Shown piece by piece: positions 34,215-42,210 of a stretch of DNA of 64,000 bases. The position numbers and the translations under genes were made by a program. A model generated the notes under the pieces. It saw only the letters and a list, made by a program, of their open reading frames with translations, was not told the DNA's origin and ran no database searches. The stretch comes from Rhodococcus jostii NBRC 16295. GTDB lineage: Bacteria; Actinomycetota; Actinomycetes; Mycobacteriales; Mycobacteriaceae. Every line of letters begins with the position of its first letter. The stretch's first letter is position 1. The stretch lies in contig NZ_BCWY01000003.1 in assembly GCF_001894825.1 (NCBI RefSeq), positions 186,001-250,000 on the forward strand, written 5' to 3'.

Positions 34215-35198
34215 CTACGGTCGGGACGGGAAATGGTCCATGGGACCGTGGTCGACGGTCGTACCCGTGGCGGCCCTGATGCGGCTCGGGTCGTACCAGT
34301 GGTCGCGGCCGATCAGGTCGAGGTGGCGTTCGGTCAGGCCGTGCCGCGTTCCGGCAGCCAGAGCTTGGTCGAAGGTGAGGCTGGTGGCCGGCAACCGAAG
34401 CCGGCCCGAGTCCGCGAGTGCGTGCCCGAGTTGACGGACGGTCACCGGGTCGGGGTGGCAGGCGTGGAACACGGCGCCCGGCTGCGCGGGGGTCCGCACG
34501 GCGAGGTCGGCGAGGAGCCGGGCGAGGTCGTTCACCTCGATGATCGAGACCCGGGATCGTCCCTCGTCGATCCAGGCTCCCAGCGTCCTGAGGATCCGGA
34601 TCAGTCCGGGAACGAACCAGCGGTCGCCGGGGCCGTGGACCAACCCGGGCCGGACGACGCAGCCGCCCCGGGCGAGGGCCCGCTGTTCGGCTGTCAGCCT
34701 GCTCGCGCTCAACGCCGAGACGGGTGCGGGTACGGCCTCGTGCTCCCTGATTCCGCTGTGCGGCCCGAACCCGTAGACGCCGATGGTGCTGACATAGATC
34801 ACCCGGCCGACCCCGTTTCGGGCCGCGGCGTCGAGGAGGTTCTCGGTGCCGTCGACGTTGACGGCGACACACTGCGCCGCGTCGTCACCTGTGTAGGAGG
34901 CGGCATGGATCACGACGTCGGCGCCGGCGAGCGCAGCTGCGAGGCTCACCGGATCGGTCAGATCCGCCCGCGCGGACGTCATGCCCGGAAGGTCCGAGCG
35001 CAGTGGGCCGCGGGCCACGCCGATGCAGCGGATCCCGGCCGACGCCAACGCCGTCAGAACGGCGGATCCGATGAAACCTGTAGCGCCCACGACCGCGACA
35101 CGTAGGGGCGTGGACGGTGTTCGGCCGTTCTCCGTTGCGGTCGACGCTGGTACCGTCTCTCCGGGCACTGGGCGCGTGTTCCGTGCTTTCATCGTCAT
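34215..35198 (-). CDS. gblE: GblE-like NAD-dependent epimerase/dehydratase of gamma-butyrolactone synthesis
   Basis: Up to 327 aa, extended-SDR fold. VAVVGATGFIG binds the nucleotide and VSTIGVYG carries the serine strand. The expected Tyr-x-x-x-Lys reads Leu-Ser-Ala-Ser-Arg (in SALSASRLTAEQ), so the classical catalytic pair is absent. In R. jostii RHA1 a gene of this family lies with gblA and gblR and is proposed to act in making the autoinducer. The start is uncertain: ATG 35198 leaves only 29 bp to gblR, and the Rossmann fold begins about 32 residues in, so a later start is possible. Confidence 0.82.
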   Translation of the reverse strand: MTMKARNTRPVPGETVPASTATENGRTPSTPLRVAVVGATGFIGSAVLTALASAGIRCIGVARGPLRSDLPGMTSARADLTDPVSLAAALAGADVVIHAASYTGDDAAQCVAVNVDGTENLLDAAARNGVGRVIYVSTIGVYGFGPHSGIREHEAVPAPVSALSASRLTAEQRALARGGCVVRPGLVHGPGDRWFVPGLIRILRTLGAWIDEGRSRVSIIEVNDLARLLADLAVRTPAQPGAVFHACHPDPVTVRQLGHALADSGRLRLPATSLTFDQALAAGTRHGLTERHLDLIGRDHWYDPSRIRAATGTTVDHGPMDHFPSRP

Positions 35199-35227
35199 CG
35201 TTCTTCTCTCGTGCGGCAGGGAAAGGT

Positions 35228-35881
35228 GTGAACGTGGTTCAGCAGGCGCGTGCTGCGGCGACCCGACAGCAGATCGTCCGCGGGGCGGCGGAGATGTTCG
35301 AGAAGTCGGGGTTCGAAGGAGCCCGGCTCGGCAACATCGTCGAGAACGCCGGAATCACGAAGGGGGCCTTGTACTTCCATTTCCGTTCGAAAGAGGACCT
35401 GGCTCGCTTCATCATCGCCGAGCAACATCGGATCTCCATCGCGTCGGTCGAGGCGATCGGCCGTGAGCAGGTGTCGGCGATCGAGCAGATCGTGATGCTC
35501 TGCCACGAAATGGCCCGGCAGATCATTCACGATCCCGTGGTGCGAGCCGGTATCCGGATCACGCTCGAGCTCAGTGCCGACGACCAGGGACCCGCCGACC
35601 CCTATCTCGACTGGATCAACAGCTGCGAGATGCTCGCGAGGCGGGCCGTCGAGGAGGGCGACCTCCTCGCGGACATCGACCCGCCGAGGTTCGCGCGGTT
35701 CGTCATCGGCGCCTTCACCGGTGTGCAGACCGTCTCCCAGGTGCTGACGCAGCGCACGGACCTCGAGCAGCGCGTCGACGACATGTGGGGGTTCCTGCTC
35801 CCAGGAGTCATGCCGACGGCCCGGCACCAGGACATCGCTCGGATCCGCCGGGCGCGCTGGACACCCGTCGACGCCGATTAG
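35228..35881 (+). CDS. gblR: GblR-like TetR-family gamma-butyrolactone receptor/repressor
   Basis: 217 aa. The helix-turn-helix reads GAAEMFEKSGFEGARLGNIV and ITKGALYFHFRSKEDLARF, typical of the ArpA/ScbR subgroup. The ligand domain follows. Between gblE (divergent) and gblA (convergent, stop codons overlapping at 35878-35881) it completes a quorum-sensing trio. It would bind an operator until the butyrolactone releases it. GTG 35228 is used; the frame upstream to 35117 overlaps gblE and is not needed. Confidence 0.88.
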   Translation: MNVVQQARAAATRQQIVRGAAEMFEKSGFEGARLGNIVENAGITKGALYFHFRSKEDLARFIIAEQHRISIASVEAIGREQVSAIEQIVMLCHEMARQIIHDPVVRAGIRITLELSADDQGPADPYLDWINSCEMLARRAVEEGDLLADIDPPRFARFVIGAFTGVQTVSQVLTQRTDLEQRVDDMWGFLLPGVMPTARHQDIARIRRARWTPVDAD

Positions 35882-36837
35882 ACCCGCGGGCACGCGTTCA
35901 CCACGGTAGGGACGGTGGCGGCCAGTGCCGCGGTTCCCCGGACGACCGCCACGCCGCTCTGCAGTATCGATCCCCGGACCGACGACGCGTCGTCGTCGAC
36001 CACGTCCAGTCGGATCGTCGTCCGCTCGTCGAGTTCGGCGAACCGGTGGAAGGTGGCGTCGAGCGACTCGAGGCGCGCATCGGGCAGGCCGAGCCGGGCG
36101 CGGGCACCTTGCCGCAGCGCCTCGAGGATCAGCATCCCCGGAACGTGATCGCACGGATGGTCGAACAGGACGGGGTGCGCGGTGTCGACCCGCAACTCCC
36201 ACTCGTTGCCCGCCACCTGCGGGCCCAGGACCACGTGCGCGTCGTCGAGATGACCGACCAGCCCGGGCCGGACGGGGTCGGGGAACCAGGGCGCCCCGAC
36301 TGGTCGCGGTCCGCGCTCACCCCACCGGGCGCGTGAGTACGCGGCCGGCGGGAACACGGCCGCGTCACCGGTCGCGGTGCCGACCTCCCGCCCGCCGATC
36401 CGGAACCGCAGGTCCACCCGGAACGAGGACAGCGCCCCGCCGCGGTACGCGTGCCCGGACACGGCGACCTCGACGATCACGTCGGCAGCCGCATCCCCCA
36501 CCTCGAGCGCGTCCGGCACCGCGGAAACCTGCAGGTGCTGCATGACGAACCGGTTGGGCAGCGGGACACGGTAGCGCGTATGTCCCAGGTAGATCGCGGT
36601 CTGCCGGAGCGTCTCCGCCAACAGCAGGGTGTCGTAGCACCCGCCCCGGGCCCGGTAGAAGCCGTGTAGGCGGGGCCACTGCGCGGCGACGACGAACCGA
36701 TCCGGGCCCGGCAGCGGGACGCAGTCGGTGAGGAAGACCTCGGAGACGGACTGGCGATGCACATACCTGCGCGGCACCGTCCGCTCGAACGACATCGGGG
36801 GAAGCGCATCGGGAATCGGTCGGGAATTTCGCGCCAC
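35878..36837 (-). CDS. gblA: GblA, AfsA/ScbA-family gamma-butyrolactone synthase
   Basis: About 319 aa with two A-factor-biosynthesis hotdog repeats. The first has VHRQSVSEVFLTD and LLLAETLRQTAIYLGHTRY, the second HPVLFDHPCDHVPGMLILEALRQ; both are AfsA hallmarks. The enzyme condenses a beta-ketoacyl donor with dihydroxyacetone phosphate, the first step to a gamma-butyrolactone signal. The corresponding R. jostii RHA1 gene has been studied as gblA. The frame extends to 36897, but that start lies in the operator palindrome; GTG 36837 with GGGAG upstream is preferred, and ATG 36795 is also possible. Confidence 0.9.
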   Translation of the reverse strand: MARNSRPIPDALPPMSFERTVPRRYVHRQSVSEVFLTDCVPLPGPDRFVVAAQWPRLHGFYRARGGCYDTLLLAETLRQTAIYLGHTRYRVPLPNRFVMQHLQVSAVPDALEVGDAAADVIVEVAVSGHAYRGGALSSFRVDLRFRIGGREVGTATGDAAVFPPAAYSRARWGERGPRPVGAPWFPDPVRPGLVGHLDDAHVVLGPQVAGNEWELRVDTAHPVLFDHPCDHVPGMLILEALRQGARARLGLPDARLESLDATFHRFAELDERTTIRLDVVDDDASSVRGSILQSGVAVVRGTAALAATVPTVVNACPRV

Positions 36838-36885
36838 AACCCCACTCCCCACAGAACCGGTCGGCCCGATGCCGCGGACCGCCGA

Positions 36886-36914
36886 ACTATAGAACACAGA
36901 CCGGGTGGTCTGTG
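36886..36914 (-). promoter_or_regulatory. gblA promoter with a 20-bp palindromic operator
   Basis: The perfect inverted repeat CACAGACC-GGGT-GGTCTGTG (36895-36914) lies directly upstream of a minus-strand -10 hexamer TATAGT (36891-36886), covering where the -35 and spacer should be. This is the layout of an ArpA/ScbR-type autoregulatory element. Binding by GblR is inferred. Confidence 0.75.
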
Positions 36915-36939
36915 ATGTGGGGAGTGCGCGGGGTACCTG

Positions 36940-37941
36940 TTACCGGGGTATCGGTTGGCGAGAGTGAGTGCGCAGCCACCGCGCCACATCGTGTCGGTAC
37001 CCGTCGATGCCCTTGTACGCAGCGATCTCGTCGGGAAGTTCGGTGACGATGTCTGCCAGTTGCTCGGCCCACACCGGAATCGTGGCGATGTCGGACAGGG
37101 GCGCCAGGTAGGTGTGGATGTTGAACACCAGCGCACCGGTGAGCGGGAGGCGGATGAGGTGTTCCAACTCGATCCGCAGCTGCACGCGGCCGTAGTCCTC
37201 GTCCGCGAGGAGCCGGGGAAGGTCGTGTTCCCAGTGGGGCCGCGTTTCGAGGCTCGTGTCGCGTTGTGGGGAGCCGACAGCGGAGAACGTCCAGTTGACG
37301 CGTCGGAAGACGTGGTCGGTGGTCAGCCGACGCATGAACTGCTGAGCGCGGCCGGTGACTCCACCGCTGGTGAGTCCGGGAACCGGGCGGTGGATCTCGT
37401 TGAAGTTCATGCCGACGTCGAACTTGACCGACCAGTCGGCGGCGAACGTGACGAGCGCTGCGTCGAACCACAGCTGTTCCTGTCGCTCGGTGAGCAGCAG
37501 GATGTCGTCGGGTACCTGGCAACCGATGAACGTCAACGGGTCCTCGGGCAGCGTCGCGAGATCGCCGAGCACGAAGTGCTGGTCGATGCCGAGGAGAGTG
37601 TTGCGCCAGTGGTAGCTGTCGCCGCTGCCGGTGAGCTGCATGGTCTGCGGGTAGGAGTCGGACAGCTGCCGCATGAGGTAGAGCATCACGTCCCAGCAGG
37701 CCGGCATCATGTGGGGAAGGATCTGCACTCGGCCGGGGTCCCGCTGCAGGATCTCGCGTTTGAGTTGCATCATCGACACGTATTCGAGGCCGAGATCGAC
37801 GATGTGCTCACCCCATCCGCCGGCGGGCGTGGGCGTGTAGCGGGGGGCGGGCTCGACGTTGACGGCGTAGCGGAAGGTCTTGTCGTCTTCCGAGAACGGC
37901 CACGGCAGACAGGCCAGGTCGCTTTCGAGTAGCTCGATCAT
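36940..37941 (-). CDS. Heme-dependent oxidative N-demethylase large subunit (DUF3445 family)
   Basis: 333 aa. The family opening LPWPFSEDDKTFRYAV, the central LPHMMPACWDVMLYLMRQL and the RRVNWTFS...RVQLRIELEHLIRLP stretch are those of the HODM alpha-subunit family, which includes the catalytic subunit of dimethylamine monooxygenase. These enzymes oxidise N-methyl groups to formaldehyde using heme and electrons from a flavin/[2Fe-2S] reductase. The matching partners are the next two genes upstream. ATG 37941 has GGAG 6 nt before it. No formaldehyde or glutamine-amidotransferase gene of the usual methylamine pathway is adjacent, so the amine substrate is open. Confidence 0.88.
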   Translation of the reverse strand: MIELLESDLACLPWPFSEDDKTFRYAVNVEPAPRYTPTPAGGWGEHIVDLGLEYVSMMQLKREILQRDPGRVQILPHMMPACWDVMLYLMRQLSDSYPQTMQLTGSGDSYHWRNTLLGIDQHFVLGDLATLPEDPLTFIGCQVPDDILLLTERQEQLWFDAALVTFAADWSVKFDVGMNFNEIHRPVPGLTSGGVTGRAQQFMRRLTTDHVFRRVNWTFSAVGSPQRDTSLETRPHWEHDLPRLLADEDYGRVQLRIELEHLIRLPLTGALVFNIHTYLAPLSDIATIPVWAEQLADIVTELPDEIAAYKGIDGYRHDVARWLRTHSRQPIPR

Positions 37942-37999
37942 GGTGTGCTCCAAAGAGTGTGGGTGACGGTCACGCAGGCGCGGTGAGCAGTGGTCGGCT

Positions 38000-38497
38000 C
38001 TACCCCACCGAGGCGAGGTACGTGGCGCGGTGGGAGGACGTGTGCGGACGAACCACCACACGGCGGGCGCAGCCGGAGCATTCGATCGTGGCGCCGGGCT
38101 CGACGACCGATCGGGTGGAGGTCTCGCAGTGCGCGCAGAAGACGCTGATGAGATCGGTGTGAACGACGTGGACCAGCAGTTCGCAGGGCAGAATGCCGGC
38201 GGCGCGGGCGAGGGCAACCGCCTCCATCACCTCGAGTTCGGGACCGGCGACGAGGAAGCGGTCGCCGACCGTGCCGGCTTCCATGATGTTTTCGACGTCG
38301 GAACTGTCGGTGAGCGTGTGTACCGTCGCGCTGCGTCCGGCGGATTCGAGTGCGCGTCTCCAATGGTCGAGCCTGGCCGTCGTCCTCGGGTCGTGGCCGA
38401 TCGCGATCAGCTGGTAGTGCCTACCCGTGAGGTCCATGGTTGCCGCAGTGATTCCCACTGCCGCGGTGGAGGTCTCGGAGTCGTCGATGAACGTCAC
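38000..38497 (-). CDS. DmmA-like subunit of the N-demethylase/dimethylamine monooxygenase
   Basis: 165 aa. The N-terminal alpha/beta part (YQLIAIGHDPRTTARLDHWR) precedes a C-terminal zinc-ribbon-like site, FCAHCETST and ECSGCARR, giving two CxxC pairs. This is the layout of DmmA-type proteins that accompany DUF3445 demethylases. GTG 38497 is preferred over the longer frame because AGGAG lies 8 nt upstream. It lies between the reductase (31-bp gap) and the catalytic subunit in the same operon. Confidence 0.8.
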   Translation of the reverse strand: MTFIDDSETSTAAVGITAATMDLTGRHYQLIAIGHDPRTTARLDHWRRALESAGRSATVHTLTDSSDVENIMEAGTVGDRFLVAGPELEVMEAVALARAAGILPCELLVHVVHTDLISVFCAHCETSTRSVVEPGATIECSGCARRVVVRPHTSSHRATYLASVG

Positions 38498-38528
38498 GGC
38501 CTGTCTCCTGTCCTGGTTTCCGAGGTGT

Positions 38529-39509
38529 TCACAGTTCGAGTTCGACTTCCGCTCCGGCCGCCCGGGACACACACGGCATCATGGCGTCGCCGGCGGCCTT
38601 CTCTTCGTCGGTGAGGTAGAGGTCGCGGTGATCGATCCGGCCGCCGCGCACGGGCAGTCGGCACTCCCCGCAGACGCCTTGGCGGCACAGGTTCGGCACG
38701 TCGAAGCCGTTGTCGAGCAACGCTTCGAGCAGACTCTCGTCCGCGTCGACGGGCACGGTCGTGCCGGTGCGACCGAGGCGCACCGTGAACGGTTTCCCGC
38801 CTGCGGCGACGCCGGAGGAGAACGGCTCCGAATGCACCCGCTGGATCGGCCAGCCCTGGCCGGTCGCGGCGCCGGCGACGGCGTCGATCATCGGCACGGG
38901 ACCGCACGTGTAGAGGTGGGTGCCGATCGGTTGGCGACCGAGGGCCGGGGTCAGGTGCGCCCAGAACTCCTCCGGTGTCTCGACCGTGGTCAGCCGGTCG
39001 CCGCACAACTCGGCGAGGTCGTCCCGGTGCGCGCCGAATCCCGCACGGAAGGAGTAGATCACCTCGAACGAGCGGCCCCACTGCACGGCGGCGCGCACGT
39101 GCGACAGGACCGGTGTGACGCCGATACCGCCGGCGACGAGAAGGTGGTGTCGAGCATCGGGGACCGGTGCGAATGCGCTGCGCGGGCGGGAGACCGTCGC
39201 GCGCTCACCCGCGGACAGGGTGTGTATCCACTGTGAGCCGCCGTGTCCGGCGCGGTCCAGTCGCACCGAGATCGAGTAGTGGCCGGGCTCGATCGCGGGC
39301 CCGGTCAGTGAATACGAGTTGCGGTGACCCGGCCGCCACGTCACCGCGACGTGGCTGCCGGGTGTGAAGGACGGAAGGGTTCCCCCGTCGGTCGGTGCGA
39401 GCACGATCTGGCGGATGTCCTCGCACAGCATCGTGGTGTCGGCGACGACGAGGGACAACTCCGTCGCGGTAGCGGTTGGCGCGTCCCCCATCACAGCTGG
39501 TTCGGTCAC
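38529..39509 (-). CDS. PDR/VanB-type flavin and [2Fe-2S] oxidoreductase
   Basis: About 326 aa. The order is a flavin-binding barrel with RNSYSLTG, an NAD(P)H domain with AGGIGVTPVLSHV, and a C-terminal plant-type ferredoxin domain with CRQGVCGECRL plus a distal Cys in MMPCVS. This is the phthalate-dioxygenase-reductase arrangement, matching the reductase of dimethylamine monooxygenases. GTG 39509 has GGAGG about 8 nt upstream; ATG 39533 is an alternative. It is first in the three-gene set. The 168-bp gap before it could hold a separate promoter. Confidence 0.88.
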   Translation of the reverse strand: MTEPAVMGDAPTATATELSLVVADTTMLCEDIRQIVLAPTDGGTLPSFTPGSHVAVTWRPGHRNSYSLTGPAIEPGHYSISVRLDRAGHGGSQWIHTLSAGERATVSRPRSAFAPVPDARHHLLVAGGIGVTPVLSHVRAAVQWGRSFEVIYSFRAGFGAHRDDLAELCGDRLTTVETPEEFWAHLTPALGRQPIGTHLYTCGPVPMIDAVAGAATGQGWPIQRVHSEPFSSGVAAGGKPFTVRLGRTGTTVPVDADESLLEALLDNGFDVPNLCRQGVCGECRLPVRGGRIDHRDLYLTDEEKAAGDAMMPCVSRAAGAEVELEL

Positions 39510-39677
39510 CCTCACGTCCTCCGATCTGCCCATGGCGAGCGCCCATCGCGGTATTGCGATGAAACTGAGAGTAATGTCAGTAGACGCCAGTGAGGGTTAC
39601 GCGTTCGTAAACACGTATGACGATCACGTGCCAGGGGCAGAAGTCGGGGGCGCGAAAAGGGAAGTGGTCGGGTGCGA

Positions 39678-41327
39678 TCAGCTGCTGGAGAGCTGTTCCG
39701 AAGCCGGATCTTCCGCGGGATGTGTGGAGGTCAGCACTCCGGACGCTATGTCCGCCTGCACGCGGAATTTCTGTATCTTCCCGGTGGGCGTCATGGGCAG
39801 TGCGTCGGTGAAGTACCACAACGACGGTGTCTTGTGAGCGGCGATCCGCTCGCGACACCAGGCTTTCAAATCGGTCGCGTCCGGCGGATCGGCGGGGTCC
39901 GCCGGACGGACGACGGCGCCGATCTGCTCGCCCCATCTGGCATCCGGCACCCCGACGACCGCCACCTCGGCCACGTCCGGGTGCTGGAACAGCAGTTCTT
40001 CGATCTCACGTGGGTAGATGTTGAGTCCGCCGCGGATGATCATGTCCTTCAGGCGTCCGGTGATGCGCAGAAAGCCTCGTTCGTCCATCGTTGCGAGATC
40101 ACCCATGTACAGCCATCCGTCGGCGTCGACCGTCGCGGCCGTTTCGTCCGGCATGTCGGAGTAGCCGAGCATCGTCTGGTAACCGCGACAGCATATTTCA
40201 CCCTGCTCGCCGATCGGGAGAACCTCACCGGAGACGGGGTCGATGATCTTCACTTCCAGCTCCGGCAGGGGCTGTCCCACGGTCGTCGCCTGATCGGCGG
40301 GATCGTCGGTGACCCGGGTCTGGCTGATGACTCCGTGCATCTCGCTCTGCCCGAACAGGATTGTGAACTGGCAGTCGAGTTCCTCTATCACCCGCTCGAC
40401 GAGCGTCTGGGGAACCGCGGCGGCACCGGACAGCACGGTGCGCAGACTCGACAGGTCGCGAGTGCTGCGATCCGGATGCTCGAGCAGTGTGATGAGCATC
40501 GTCGGAACCATCAATGAGTGCGTCCCGCGGTAGGTTTCGACCATTTCGAGTGTCAGTGCGGCGTCGAAGCCGGGCAGGACCACGTAGGTTCCGTGCGCGG
40601 CGAACGTCCCGAGTTCGGTCACGGCACCGCCTCCGATGTGATACATCGGCATCGCGTTGACGCAGACCACACGGTCCACCATTCCTGCCCTCTCGAACAC
40701 GAAGGTGGCTTCGTTGACGATGCCCTTGTGATGCAGCAGAGCACCTTTGGGAAACCCGGTGGTCCCGGACGTGTACTGAATCTGCACCGGGGCGGTGGGT
40801 GCGACGGCAGGGAACTCCGTTGCCGGGTCACCGGCCGCGGCGAACGCTCGCCATTCGCTGGTCGGGACGACCTTGCGGAGGGCGGGCAGCGACGGCCGCA
40901 CCTCCTCGAGAACGGCCGTGAGGTCCGCGCCGCGATAGCTCTCCCGGTAGAAGAGCCCGACAGCGCGGGACTGGCGCAGGATGTACTCGAGTTCGTGGGC
41001 ACGGTAGGCGGGATTCACGCCGACCACCACCATCCCGGCCATCGCGATCGCCTGCTGGAGGATCACCCACTCGGCACTGTTGGGTGCCCAGATCGCGATC
41101 CTGTCTCCGGGTGCGAAGTGGGCGAGCAACGCCCTCGCCGCACCCTCGACGTCGGCGAGGAGTCGACGGTACGTCCATTCTCGCCGATCGGCCGGATCGG
41201 GAGTTCCGTCGACGAGGGCGAGACGGTCGGGTTCCGCTGTCGCGGCCTCTCGCAGCAGGTCGCCGACGGTGATGTCGCGGACTCCTGAGCTCGGTGTCGC
41301 CGGCCAGAGAGACTTTTCGAGGGGCAT
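39678..41327 (-). CDS. Acyl-CoA ligase (ANL superfamily)
   Basis: 549 aa. The motifs are QYTSGTTGFPKGALLHH (AMP binding), FGQSEMHG (A5), MGDLATMDERGFLRITGRLKD (hinge) and TPTGKIQKF with the catalytic lysine. It resembles medium-chain or aromatic/alicyclic acid ligases of actinobacteria, but specificity cannot be read. It is the last gene of the minus-strand operon begun by the dehydratase genes, so it probably makes the CoA substrate for that system. A tail of about 20 residues extends past the usual end. Confidence 0.9.
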   Translation of the reverse strand: MPLEKSLWPATPSSGVRDITVGDLLREAATAEPDRLALVDGTPDPADRREWTYRRLLADVEGAARALLAHFAPGDRIAIWAPNSAEWVILQQAIAMAGMVVVGVNPAYRAHELEYILRQSRAVGLFYRESYRGADLTAVLEEVRPSLPALRKVVPTSEWRAFAAAGDPATEFPAVAPTAPVQIQYTSGTTGFPKGALLHHKGIVNEATFVFERAGMVDRVVCVNAMPMYHIGGGAVTELGTFAAHGTYVVLPGFDAALTLEMVETYRGTHSLMVPTMLITLLEHPDRSTRDLSSLRTVLSGAAAVPQTLVERVIEELDCQFTILFGQSEMHGVISQTRVTDDPADQATTVGQPLPELEVKIIDPVSGEVLPIGEQGEICCRGYQTMLGYSDMPDETAATVDADGWLYMGDLATMDERGFLRITGRLKDMIIRGGLNIYPREIEELLFQHPDVAEVAVVGVPDARWGEQIGAVVRPADPADPPDATDLKAWCRERIAAHKTPSLWYFTDALPMTPTGKIQKFRVQADIASGVLTSTHPAEDPASEQLSSS

Positions 41328-41409
41328 GATGCAATCCTGCCTTCGGGCTGTGCGGTGTGCGGGGGAGTTGGAGAGCTTGTGTGCGGAAATGCGGGTGGTA
41401 ACCGATTGC

Positions 41410-42210
41410 TCATCCCGCCGAGATGCCGCCGTTCGGACTGACCACTTGACCGGTGATCCGGCGGGCTTGCGGGCTGCACAGGAACAACACGAGGTCGGCC
41501 ACGTCGGCCGGTTCGGCGACCCCCAGCGACGCCAGCCCGGCGGCCTTCTCGAAGAGCTTCGCGCTGAACGGCTCGGCCATGACGCGATCGTAGGCGCCCG
41601 TGTCCCGGATGAGCGACGGCGTCACGGCGTTGACGCGGATACCGTCGTGTTTGGCTTCCATCGCAAGGGTTTTGGAGAACATCACGATGGCGGCCATCGC
41701 CGCGCCGAGGACGGTTTCTCCCGGGGTCGGATGCTTCGCCGCGTCGGAGGCGATGTTCACGATCACACCGCCGCGCTTCGTCCGCATGTGCGGCAGTACC
41801 GCGCGGCACATGTTGATCGGGCCGAGCGCCTGCTGCAGCAGGATGGACGGTACGGCCTCGGGTGGTGTGTTGTGGAAGAGCTGGGGCGAGTACACACTCG
41901 CGATGCTGTTGATCAGGATGTCGGCGGGGCCGAGCGAGGCGCTCAGTTCCTCGGTCACTCTCGCGGCTTCCGCCGGGTCGTTCACATCGCCTGCGGCGAA
42001 GAAGGCCCAGACACCCGACGCGAGTGATCGGACCTCCGTCGCTGCCTTCTCTCCCCGTTCGGTGTTGCGGCCGACCAGACCGATGCGCTGGGTGCCCGCC
42101 CGGACCAATTGACGGGCAACCTGCAGGCCGACTCCGTTCGTCCCACCCACGATGTAGACGGTCGCCTCGGACAGGTCTGGCACCCAGACTTCGTGTGTGT
42201 CTGTACTCAT
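41410..42210 (-). CDS. SDR-fold protein lacking the catalytic Tyr and Lys
   Basis: 266 aa. The nucleotide site reads VGGTNGVGLQVA and the helix/strand pattern of a classical SDR is intact, including VNIASDAAK. Where related enzymes have Tyr-x-x-x-Lys it reads Leu-Gly-Ala-Ala-Met (GETVLGAAMAA). Oxidoreductase activity by the standard mechanism is unlikely; a structural or binding role, or an altered reaction, is possible. ATG 42210 has AAAGGA upstream and overlaps the stop of the activator ATPase gene (ATGA). The frame upstream to 42294 is overlap only. Confidence 0.85.
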   Translation of the reverse strand: MSTDTHEVWVPDLSEATVYIVGGTNGVGLQVARQLVRAGTQRIGLVGRNTERGEKAATEVRSLASGVWAFFAAGDVNDPAEAARVTEELSASLGPADILINSIASVYSPQLFHNTPPEAVPSILLQQALGPINMCRAVLPHMRTKRGGVIVNIASDAAKHPTPGETVLGAAMAAIVMFSKTLAMEAKHDGIRVNAVTPSLIRDTGAYDRVMAEPFSAKLFEKAAGLASLGVAEPADVADLVLFLCSPQARRITGQVVSPNGGISAG

